From: Maridesulfovibrio sp.
GTDB lineage: Bacteria > Desulfobacterota > Desulfovibrionia > Desulfovibrionales > Desulfovibrionaceae
Direction: 5' to 3'
DNA length: 64,000 nucleotides
Assembly: GCF_963677005.1 (NCBI RefSeq)
Contig: NZ_OY781616.1
Coordinates: forward strand, 3,768,501-3,832,500
The position numbers and the translations under genes were made by a program. The notes under the pieces are model-generated. The model made no database searches, was not told where the DNA came from, and worked only from the letters and a program-made list of their open reading frames with translations. How positions within the stretch are numbered: the stretch's first letter is position 1; each line of letters starts with the position of its first letter. Positions 1 to 6,542 of the stretch are shown here, piece by piece.

Positions 1-1
1 G

Positions 2-796
2 CAAGAAATTATCAAAGAGACTGTGGACAGGACGCTTGAGCATGCTGTGGAGTTGTTTGCCGAACATCCTGAAATGGTAAAGTTTCTGCTGGATATGAGT
101 TTTGCAGTCTGTGCCGATCTGGGACGGCTTGACACCAGGCATCCTCTTTTTCCGCAGACACTTGCCGAGGAGGGGATAAGACTTTTTGAGGCCAACTATA
201 AGGCCATTCTGGATCAGGTCATGGCGCTTGATCCGGAATTCAGCATAGCCTGTTCTGCCGGGTGTTCGTACTGCTGTTCCTCGCATATCAGTGTAATGCC
301 TCAGGAAGCGTTCAATATCGGACTTTACCTTGCGCGAACCGTAAGCGCAGATGATTTCGAGGAGCTTGCCAACCAATGTTCGGAGATTGCTTCCGGGCTT
401 GCGGATACCTCGGTTGAAGATTTTGCTGCCGGATATTTCCGGCCCTGTCCTTTTTTGCGGGATGACAAATGTTCCATTTACGATGTCAGACCGATAGTCT
501 GTAGAAACTGGATTTCCTGCGACCTCGGGGCATGCAGGGCGAGTTTTGACGCCGGAAACAGGAAATCGGTTCCGCAGAATTCGCTGATAATGGTGCAGAA
601 AGACCTCATCTTTGCCGGAGCCGCCGCCTGTCTGGCTGTCTCGGGCATAAACGGTGGGATAGGGTCCTTTATTCCATTAATGGCACAGGTGATGACTGAT
701 TTTGATGGCGCATACGGGGACTGGATTTCCGGTGGAAGGCTTGCGGGGCAACCGGGAAATTTTGGGATACCGGCGGGGCTTTCTCAAATTGATTGA
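2..796 (+). CDS. YkgJ-type cysteine-cluster protein, 5' end possibly outside the window
   Basis: The frame is open to the left edge. A GTG at 23 is possible but has no clear ribosome binding site, so the true start may lie upstream. The protein has a CSAGCSYCC cluster near residue 80 and a second cysteine group (CPFL, then KCSIYDVRPIVCR) near residue 145. This is the pattern of the YkgJ/UPF0153 family, which is thought to bind zinc or an Fe-S cluster. Its substrate is not known. No signal peptide or membrane segment is visible, so it is probably cytoplasmic. The next genes are a toxin-antitoxin pair and give no functional hint. Confidence 0.7.
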   Translation, partial: QEIIKETVDRTLEHAVELFAEHPEMVKFLLDMSFAVCADLGRLDTRHPLFPQTLAEEGIRLFEANYKAILDQVMALDPEFSIACSAGCSYCCSSHISVMPQEAFNIGLYLARTVSADDFEELANQCSEIASGLADTSVEDFAAGYFRPCPFLRDDKCSIYDVRPIVCRNWISCDLGACRASFDAGNRKSVPQNSLIMVQKDLIFAGAAACLAVSGINGGIGSFIPLMAQVMTDFDGAYGDWISGGRLAGQPGNFGIPAGLSQID

Positions 797-820
797 CATG
801 CCAGAAAATGGCATTAAATT
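793..820 (+). promoter_or_regulatory. Candidate toxin-antitoxin promoter with embedded operator
   Basis: A perfect -35 hexamer TTGACA (793-798) is followed after 16 bases by TAAATT (815-820). The spacer contains the perfect inverted repeat ATGCCA-GAAAA-TGGCAT (798-814). Autorepression of toxin-antitoxin operons by the antitoxin through a palindrome in the promoter is well known, so this is the likely operator. The toxin ATG at 824 is very close to the expected transcription start and has no Shine-Dalgarno sequence, so the mRNA may be leaderless. Confidence 0.5.
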
Positions 821-823
821 ATT

Positions 824-1102
824 ATGACGTGGACAATTACAAACAGCAAACGTGTCAACAAAGCCCTGCGAAAGCTGCCTCGTTCAGTCCTTGACACGTT
901 GATCATGCTTTACCGGGAACTGGAATTCAGCGGTCCAGTACGAGGAAACTGGCCTAACTATTCCAAATTAGGACCGGGAAGACATCATTGTCATCTCAAG
1001 AAAGGACATCCGACCTATGTTGCAGTCTGGGAAGAGGTCGAAGGAAAGATAAAATTAATCGAGGTAACTTATGTTGGAACCCACGAAAAAGCCCCATGCT
1101 GA
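824..1102 (+). CDS. RelE/HigB-family toxin
   Basis: This 92-residue basic protein has the RelE/HigB fold signature: an N-terminal helix with KALRKLPRSV, a central GRHHCHLKKGHPTYVAVW segment and a C-terminal strand ending in VTYVGTHEKAPC. Family members are mRNA interferases that cleave mRNA in the ribosome. The downstream helix-turn-helix gene overlaps its 3' end by 32 bases, so the order is toxin then antitoxin, as in higBA systems. A promoter with an embedded palindrome lies just upstream. Activity is inferred from the family and cannot be proved from sequence. Confidence 0.75.
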   Translation: MTWTITNSKRVNKALRKLPRSVLDTLIMLYRELEFSGPVRGNWPNYSKLGPGRHHCHLKKGHPTYVAVWEEVEGKIKLIEVTYVGTHEKAPC

Positions 1103-1439
1103 TAATTATGTTGAACTTTGTTTTAAGGTTCGCAAAGAAGTAGCCCATGAAGCGGAACAGGCTATCAAGCCTTTTCTCGCGGAGAATACCGAAATACACG
1201 ATGATGAAGATTCTATTCCCTGGCGTGACGCCCTGAACATAAAGGAAGAAGAATTCCCCGGACGCTGCCTGCGCGGTGCACGCACCAAGGAAGGCGTAAC
1301 CCAGAAGGAACTGGCAAAGATGATCGGCATTCGTCAGGAACACATTTCCGCCATGGAAAACAACCGCCGTCCCATTGGAAAGGCTATGGCCAAGCGTTTC
1401 GCTGAAGTGCTGAATGTGGATTACCGTGTTTTTTTGTAA
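1071..1439 (+). CDS. HigA-like XRE antitoxin
   Basis: This 122-residue protein ends in an XRE helix-turn-helix (GVTQKELAKMIGIRQEHISAMENNRR, about residues 77-102). This matches HigA-type antitoxins, which bind both the toxin and the operator. It starts inside the toxin gene, which suggests coupled translation. The N-terminal 60 residues, rich in charged positions, probably form the toxin-binding part. Its 3' end overlaps the convergent second toxin gene by 19 bases. Confidence 0.75.
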   Translation: MLEPTKKPHADNYVELCFKVRKEVAHEAEQAIKPFLAENTEIHDDEDSIPWRDALNIKEEEFPGRCLRGARTKEGVTQKELAKMIGIRQEHISAMENNRRPIGKAMAKRFAEVLNVDYRVFL

Positions 1440-1696
1440 ATTTCTTTTCTATGGCCGATGGTCAAAACAAGAATTTTTATTTCCTCGCCGCGAATATCGC
1501 AGATGATGCGGTAATCACCTACCCGAAAACGCCACAACCCGCCTTTGTCACCTTTAAGGGATTTTGCCAACCGGCGAGGATCAGCGGCGGGCTGCACTCT
1601 CTCCTTTAAAAATTGAATTATACGGGTTCGGAGACTTTTGTTCAGTTCCTTGAGTTGCTTTTCCGCCTTGCATGAAATTTCAATTTTCCAGGTCAA
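1421..1696 (-). CDS. RelE/ParE-family toxin (TTG start)
   Basis: This protein of about 91 residues begins LTWKIEISCKAEKQLKEL and contains SLKGDKGGLWRFRVGDYRIIC and a closing ILVLTIGHRKEIY, the standard RelE/ParE toxin pattern with conserved Arg residues and a terminal HR..IY. I chose the TTG at 1696 because it places the start 17 bases inside the antitoxin gene, as is usual for relBE pairs. A longer frame runs upstream but its extra residues overlap the antitoxin and do not look like the family. It likely acts as a ribosome-dependent mRNA interferase or a gyrase poison. Confidence 0.7.
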   Translation of the reverse strand: MTWKIEISCKAEKQLKELNKSLRTRIIQFLKERVQPAADPRRLAKSLKGDKGGLWRFRVGDYRIICDIRGEEIKILVLTIGHRKEIYKKTR

Positions 1697-1892
1697 AGCG
1701 CTTCTCCACATCCTCAAGAGAAGAAAAAGGCTCTCCGCTTTCCAGCACTGCAATGCCTTCCCGGTAATCCTCGCGATCTTCAAGATAGCGGGATAACGCT
1801 TCTTTCAGACATTCCTCGCGGGTTTTTCCGGAAATCCTTGCTTCATGGTCCAGACGCTGCTCCAGCTCCGGATCTACGCGAATTTCGATCAT
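1680..1892 (-). CDS. Ribbon-helix-helix antitoxin
   Basis: This 70-residue acidic protein begins MIEIRVDPELEQRLDHEARISGKTREECLKEAL..., which is a ribbon-helix-helix DNA-binding segment (strand EIRVDPEL, then two helices), followed by an acidic tail (LEDVEKRFDLEN) that would wrap the toxin. It is the first gene of a leftward antitoxin-toxin pair. A TATATA element lies about 15-20 bases upstream of the ATG on the minus strand. The last third of this gene is duplicated in decayed form just to the right. Confidence 0.75.
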   Translation of the reverse strand: MIEIRVDPELEQRLDHEARISGKTREECLKEALSRYLEDREDYREGIAVLESGEPFSSLEDVEKRFDLEN

Positions 1893-2009
1893 GAAATATC
1901 CCCTATATATAGTTACTCTGAAAGTATGAGCACGGTGCTTTGCTTTGTCAATCCTACCTTGGTTCCGAAGTCATTTTAGGGATACCGGTGTTTTTTGGTG
2001 GGCTTGGTA

Positions 2010-2130
2010 AATTTCAATTTTCCAAGTCAAGACGCTTCTCCACATCCTCAAGAGAAGAAAAAGGCTCTCCGCTTTCCAGTACGGCAATGTCTTTTGGTAG
2101 TCCTTCAGACCTTCAGGATAGGTGAAAACA
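2010..2130 (-). pseudogene. Decayed partial copy of the RHH antitoxin gene
   Basis: Bases 2010-2130 closely repeat bases 1677-1797, the 3' half of the neighbouring antitoxin gene. A core of over 40 bases, 2037-2079, is identical apart from flanking changes. The similarity fades towards position 2130 through small insertions and substitutions, and no start codon or N-terminal half remains. This is a remnant of a tandem duplication or of an older antitoxin locus. Confidence 0.75.
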
Positions 2131-2150
2131 CTTCCTGTAAAAGGAGTTAA

Positions 2151-2187
2151 GCCCCGGCAGTACTTTTTATGAGTCTGCCGGGGGCTT
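2151..2187. terminator. Stem-loop downstream of trpB
   Basis: A 10-bp inverted repeat, GCCCCGGCAG and CTGCCGGGGGC, is separated by 14 bases. It lies 22 bases beyond the trpB stop codon. The U-run is short in either direction (TTTT on plus), so termination may be partial. Confidence 0.5.
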
Positions 2188-2208
2188 TTAAGGGCTGAAT
2201 TATCCGGG

Positions 2209-3408
2209 TTAGGGCAGGGCTATTTCTCCCCGGCTGATCATGTCTTCGATCTGGGCAACGTCTTTGTCGCCGCGTCCGGAGAGGTTGACTACTATTATTT
2301 TATCCTTGTCGAGTTGCGGGGCGAGACGGATGGCGTGTGCTAGCGCGTGGGAGGATTCCAGCGCGGGGATTATGCCTTCCGCCTGGGAGAGTTTGAAGAA
2401 GGCGTCCACGGCTTCCTTGTCGGAGGCGTGAACGTATTCGGCGCGTCCCAGATCTTTGAGGTGGGCGTGTTCCGGGCCTACGCTGGGGTAGTCCAGACCT
2501 GCGGAAATGGAGTATACGGGTGCGGGATCGCCTTTTTCGTCCTTGAGCATGTAGGAGTTGAACCCGTGCATGACTCCGGGTTCGCCGAGACAGAGGCTGG
2601 CGGCGTGTTCTCCGGGCTCAAGTCCGCGACCGGAGGGTTCCACTCCGACAAGCTTAACGGATTCGTCTGCGATGAAGTCCGCGAACAGACCGATGGCGTT
2701 GGAACCGCCGCCCACGCAGGCTATGCAGTAGTCGGGCAGGCGGCCCTCGTCTTCAAGGCACTGCTGTCTGGCTTCCCTGCCGATTACGGACTGGAAATCC
2801 CTGACCATGGCCGGATAGGGATGCGGTCCGACTGCGGAGCCAAGCAGGTAAAATGAATTTTCAGCATCACCGATCCATGCTCCGAGGGCTTCGTCCACGG
2901 CTTCTTTCAGGGTGCGCTGGCCGGACATGGCCGGGACGACTTTTGCACCCATCATGCGCATGCGAAAGACGTTGAGCTTCTGTCTTTCAACATCAACCGC
3001 ACCCATGTATACGGTACATTCCATGCCCATGAGGGCTGCTGTGGCTGCCGTTGCCACGCCGTGCTGGCCTGCTCCGGTTTCGGCGATGATTTTTTTCTTG
3101 CCCATGCGTTTTGCAAGCAGAATCTGGCCGATGGTGTTGTTGACCTTGTGCGCGCCAAGGTGGTTGAGGTCTTCGCGTTTGAGGTAGATTTTTGCGCCAC
3201 CCAGTTCCTCCGTAAGATTGGAGCAGAGGTACAGGGGGGTGGGGCGGCCGGAATATTTGGCCATATAATACTGGAGTTCCTCGATGAATTCGGGATCATT
3301 CCGGTATTTTTCATAGGTCTCGGCCAGTTCATTCAGAATGGGAAGCAACTGCTCAGGGACATATTGTCCGCCGTATTCACCGAAAAAACCTTTAGCATCA
3401 ACAGTCAT
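2209..3408 (-). CDS. trpB: Tryptophan synthase beta chain
   Basis: This 399-residue protein is full length for TrpB of the TrpB1 type. The PLP lysine is Lys88 in HLGAHKVNN, and GGGSNAIG (phosphate-binding loop) and the [10 protein letters not shown] segment are intact. It condenses indole with serine to give tryptophan. No trpA or other trp gene lies next to it, so it is a solitary locus here. The upstream region carries a leader peptide with three Trp codons and overlapping hairpins, so expression should respond to charged tRNA-Trp. The start ATG at 3408 is preceded by AGGAGTAG. Confidence 0.97.
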   Translation of the reverse strand: MTVDAKGFFGEYGGQYVPEQLLPILNELAETYEKYRNDPEFIEELQYYMAKYSGRPTPLYLCSNLTEELGGAKIYLKREDLNHLGAHKVNNTIGQILLAKRMGKKKIIAETGAGQHGVATAATAALMGMECTVYMGAVDVERQKLNVFRMRMMGAKVVPAMSGQRTLKEAVDEALGAWIGDAENSFYLLGSAVGPHPYPAMVRDFQSVIGREARQQCLEDEGRLPDYCIACVGGGSNAIGLFADFIADESVKLVGVEPSGRGLEPGEHAASLCLGEPGVMHGFNSYMLKDEKGDPAPVYSISAGLDYPSVGPEHAHLKDLGRAEYVHASDKEAVDAFFKLSQAEGIIPALESSHALAHAIRLAPQLDKDKIIVVNLSGRGDKDVAQIEDMISRGEIALP

Positions 3409-3460
3409 TTTTTCTACTCCTGGGTATTTTTTTACGACAGTGGAACGCGGGCAAATAAAA

Positions 3461-3544
3461 AACCGCGATCAGTTTTCACTGTCGCGGTTTCCGTAAGATT
3501 CTGGTTTGCTTTCTATTCGTTTTTCGAACGTAACCTACCGCGAC
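3461..3544 (-). promoter_or_regulatory. trp attenuator (antiterminator and terminator hairpins)
   Basis: In plus coordinates AACCGCGA (3461-3468) pairs with TCGCGGTT (3482-3489) to form a terminator that on the minus strand is followed by a U-run. The same 3' element, 3481-3488 GTCGCGGT, can instead pair perfectly with 3537-3544 ACCGCGAC, just after the leader peptide stop codon. The two pairings exclude each other. A ribosome stalled on the Trp codons would leave the antiterminator free to form. This is the classical attenuation design. Confidence 0.85.
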
Positions 3545-3547
3545 GCA

Positions 3548-3601
3548 TCAGCTGCGCCACCACCAGAAAAAAAGGTTAAGGGAGGTAGGATTCATGTTCA
3601 T
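3548..3601 (-). CDS. trpL: trp leader peptide with three tandem Trp codons
   Basis: A 17-residue frame reads MNMNPTSLNLFFWWWRS and stops at 3548. The three TGG codons are at 3565-3557. A second in-frame ATG at 3595 could be the start. It sits directly upstream of mutually exclusive hairpins and about 140 bases before trpB, so it acts as a sensor of charged tRNA-Trp rather than as a working protein. Confidence 0.85.
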   Translation of the reverse strand: MNMNPTSLNLFFWWWRS

Positions 3602-3796
3602 GATGCAGATTCATTATCCCTGTCCCTGAGTATTGTCAATATCGGATGATACTGCCTTGCGAAACCGGCCCGGCGCGGTATCGCAGCAGCGGTAGTATAG
3701 AATGGGAGTGACCGTTTTTTCGCAACATAGTTCTTTTGCTTGGCCCTGAATTGTTATATGGGAAAGACAACGTATGTATATAAAAGGAGAAAACGG

Positions 3797-4441
3797 ATGG
3801 AATTTTTTCTGGATACCGCGAATCTCGATGAAATAAGACTTGCCCGCGCTCAGGGGCTTATGGACGGAGTAACCACCAACCCGACGCTGCTTTCCCGCGA
3901 GGGCGGAGACTGGCGGAGCCGTATGGAAGCCATCTGCAATGAGGTGGACGGACCGGTCAGCCTTGAGGTTGTGGGCGAGAGTGCGGACGAGATGCTTGGC
4001 GAGGCCGATGAACTTATCAAATTCGGAAGCAACGTAGTCATCAAGGTCCCGATGACAACGCAGGGGCTTGTAGCGACCAAGGCTCTGTACCGCAAAGGGG
4101 TTAAGACCAACGTGACGCTCGTTTTTTCTCCTTTGCAGGCTCTGCTGGCCGCCAAGGCCGGGGCAACCTACGTCAGCCCGTTTGTGGGAAGACTGGACGG
4201 CCTGGCCCAGGACGGCATGGAGCTTATCCGGCAGATTCGCACAATTTTCGACAATTACGATTTTCCGACCAAGGTGCTTGTGGCGTCTGTACGCAATCCC
4301 ATGCATGTGCTGGAAGCGGCTCTCATCGGTGCCGATACGGCCACAGTTCCGTTCAATGTCCTTAGTGAGCTTGCCTACCACCCCATGACAGAAAAGGGGC
4401 TGGCAACATTTGATTCGGACTGGAAGAAATTGAACAAGTAA
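3797..4441 (+). CDS. Small transaldolase / fructose-6-phosphate aldolase
   Basis: This 214-residue protein begins MEFFLDTANLDEI and has GVTTNPTLL, the Schiff-base lysine Lys83 in VVIKVPMT, and NVTLVFSPLQALLAAKAGA, all hallmarks of the short transaldolase/FSA family. Family members act either as transaldolases of the pentose phosphate pathway or as fructose-6-phosphate aldolases, and sequence alone does not fix which. I chose the ATG at 3797 because AAAGGAGA lies 7 bases upstream. The longer upstream frame (from 3740) has no family similarity. The next gene follows after 10 bases and is probably co-transcribed. Confidence 0.9.
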   Translation: MEFFLDTANLDEIRLARAQGLMDGVTTNPTLLSREGGDWRSRMEAICNEVDGPVSLEVVGESADEMLGEADELIKFGSNVVIKVPMTTQGLVATKALYRKGVKTNVTLVFSPLQALLAAKAGATYVSPFVGRLDGLAQDGMELIRQIRTIFDNYDFPTKVLVASVRNPMHVLEAALIGADTATVPFNVLSELAYHPMTEKGLATFDSDWKKLNK

Positions 4442-4451
4442 GGAGTATACT

Positions 4452-5246
4452 GTGTCCTGTTCAAAACTGAAGCTGATTTGTTTTTCACCGACACGTACGA
4501 CACGTGCGGTTCTTGATTGCATTGCTGAGGGTATAGGGGCGGACGAAGTAGACGTTGCCGATGTGACCCTGCCGGAAAATGTTCCCGCAAGCTGCGACTG
4601 TAATGGTAACGATCTGGTGATAATCGGTGCGCCCGTCTACGGAGGACGTCTGCCGCTGGTTGCCGTGGAAAGGTTTTCCGCACTCAAAGCAAACGGTGTT
4701 CCTGCCGCTCTGGTTGTTGTCTATGGAAACAGGGCCTATGAAGATGCCCTTGTTGAACTTAAGGATATCACAGAGAAGGCCGGCTTGAAGCCTGTGGCTG
4801 CGGCAGCCTTCATCGGCGAGCATTCCTTTTCTACGGAATCCGCCCCTGTGGCCGCCGCACGTCCGGATATGCAGGACAGGGAAAAAGCCGAAGAATTCGG
4901 ACGTTCCGTTGCCCGTAAACTGGCGGAAGGGGATGCTGTGAGCGGTCCTTCCATAGATGTCCCCGGCGACAGACCCTACAAGGAGCGGAAGGAAAATGCC
5001 CCGGCTGCGCCGTTCAGCAGTGATGAATGCAGGCTTTGCGGTTCCTGTGCGGAAGTCTGTCCCACAGGCGCGATTACTGTAGGCGAAACAGTGGAGACTG
5101 ATCCGGAGAAGTGTATTCTCTGCTGCGCATGTATCAGGGCCTGCGAGTTGAATGCCCGCATAATGGAAGTTCCCAGAATTCTGGCTGCTTCGAAATGGCT
5201 GGTTGAAAACTGCAGCGAACGCCGTGAGCCGGAGATGTTCATTTAA
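4452..5246 (+). CDS. EFR1-type flavodoxin-ferredoxin fusion
   Basis: This 264-residue protein joins an N-terminal flavodoxin-like half (FSPTRTTRAVLD phosphate loop at about residues 11-22, then IIGAPVYGGRLP) to two 4Fe-4S motifs (CRLCGSCAEVCPTGAI and CILCCACIRACELNA). This is the EFR1 ferredoxin arrangement, an electron carrier that can couple one- and two-electron steps. Its partner is not evident from the neighbours. It starts with GTG after AAGGAG and ends before a clear terminator. Confidence 0.88.
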   Translation: MSCSKLKLICFSPTRTTRAVLDCIAEGIGADEVDVADVTLPENVPASCDCNGNDLVIIGAPVYGGRLPLVAVERFSALKANGVPAALVVVYGNRAYEDALVELKDITEKAGLKPVAAAAFIGEHSFSTESAPVAAARPDMQDREKAEEFGRSVARKLAEGDAVSGPSIDVPGDRPYKERKENAPAAPFSSDECRLCGSCAEVCPTGAITVGETVETDPEKCILCCACIRACELNARIMEVPRILAASKWLVENCSERREPEMFI

Positions 5247-5304
5247 GCCGTTTGCCGCAGAGTCGGTTAAAAGCTGTATCAAGCGTCTTGCTGATATAAA
5301 ATTG

Positions 5305-5339
5305 AAACCTTCTGAAGCAATTGTTTCGGAAGGTTTTTT
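5305..5339 (+). terminator. Intrinsic terminator after the transaldolase-EFR1 pair
   Basis: A 12-bp stem (AAACCTTCTGAA with TTCGGAAGGTTT, one G-U pair) and an 8-base loop are followed by a T-run, 58 bases past the stop codon. The rest of the 306-base gap up to 5552 holds no feature I can support beyond the presumed promoter of the next operon. Confidence 0.85.
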
Positions 5340-5552
5340 GTTTTCCCTTTATGGGCAGCTGTTCAGTGACTGAAAACAGTGTAAAATCGTACTGCGTGTA
5401 TAAAATGCTGTTGTTTTGAACAGGAAGCTTCTTTTGAAGGAGACCGTGTTCACTGCTTTTGGCTGTACATTTGTATGTGGCTGTGTCATTTAATTGTATG
5501 GACTGAATCTTTATTGTGATAATCTTTTTGGTGAAACGGAGCAGGTTCGTCA

Positions 5553-6542
5553 ATGCGTAGGATGATTGTGTTTTTTATTCTGGTTGCGTGTGTCTTTGCC
5601 ATGGCAGCGACCTGCGCATGCAACCGGGAGAAGCCTGTCCGGCAGGAACGAGTGCTACGTGTAGGATGGTTTCCATGGACAGGGTGGTATCCGGTTGTCA
5701 TCGCGGACAGAAAGGGCTTTTTCAAAAAACACGGAGTCTCTGTAGAACTTATCCGTTACAACACCTACGTTGATATCTTTTCCGATTTTGCCGCTTCCAG
5801 AATTGATGTGGCCCATGGGGGGCTTTACGAGCTGCTCAAGAGCGATATCCCTGATATGAAGATTGTGCTGGCAACCGACTATTCGGAAGGAGCGGAAGGG
5901 TTGGTTGTGACCCCTGAAATAAATTCTCCGGCCGATCTGGCTGGCAAGCGTATAGGAATTCAGGGGGCGCTATCAGGCAGCGAGTTCATAATTACCACAC
6001 TGCTGCGCTGGTACGGACTTTCCCGGATAGACCTGACCCTCGTGGATGTAGGGCCGGAAATTGTTCTGGAAACCATGCCGGAACGGATTCAGGGCGGGTA
6101 TACATGGGAACCGTTTCTCTCGAAGGCAAAGGAGAAGGGCTACAAGATTTTATTCACCACGGCAGATACTCCGGGAATGGTTCCGGATGTAATCGCCTTT
6201 CAGGGTAAAGTGGTCAGATCAAGACCGGAATCCGTACAGGCGTTTGTGGACGCATGGTTCGAAGCTCAGGAATACTGGCTGACGCACAGGGAGGAGTGCG
6301 ATCCCATAATCGCAGAAGCGGCGGGACTGGGAAATTCAACTATTTCCGTTGAAGGGTGCCGTCTGTTGTCCAGGGAGGGGAACGCCGATGTTTTCAGTCG
6401 GAACAGTTCTCTGTCTCTGTATAAAACCGGTGCAAAGCAGATTGAGTTTTTTATAAGTGTAGGCGATGCCTCTACCGCTCCGAATCTTGATAATATACTT
6501 GATCCTGTTTTTGTGGGCGAGGCTGCGGGGGACCCTAAATGA
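5553..6542 (+). CDS. NMT1/SsuA-type periplasmic solute-binding protein
   Basis: This 329-residue protein has an export signal (hydrophobic residues 5-19, then a CAC segment that may be a poor lipobox) and a mature part typical of the NMT1/THI5/SsuA binding proteins: LRVGWFPWTGWYPVVIADRKGFFKKHG and the LAGKRIGIQG motif. Such proteins bind small nitrogen or sulfur compounds, pyrimidine precursors or sulfonates for ABC importers. No permease or ATPase gene is near. Its stop codon overlaps the start of a histidine kinase by ATGA, so it probably serves as the ligand-binding partner of that kinase. Confidence 0.85.
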   Translation: MRRMIVFFILVACVFAMAATCACNREKPVRQERVLRVGWFPWTGWYPVVIADRKGFFKKHGVSVELIRYNTYVDIFSDFAASRIDVAHGGLYELLKSDIPDMKIVLATDYSEGAEGLVVTPEINSPADLAGKRIGIQGALSGSEFIITTLLRWYGLSRIDLTLVDVGPEIVLETMPERIQGGYTWEPFLSKAKEKGYKILFTTADTPGMVPDVIAFQGKVVRSRPESVQAFVDAWFEAQEYWLTHREECDPIIAEAAGLGNSTISVEGCRLLSREGNADVFSRNSSLSLYKTGAKQIEFFISVGDASTAPNLDNILDPVFVGEAAGDPK

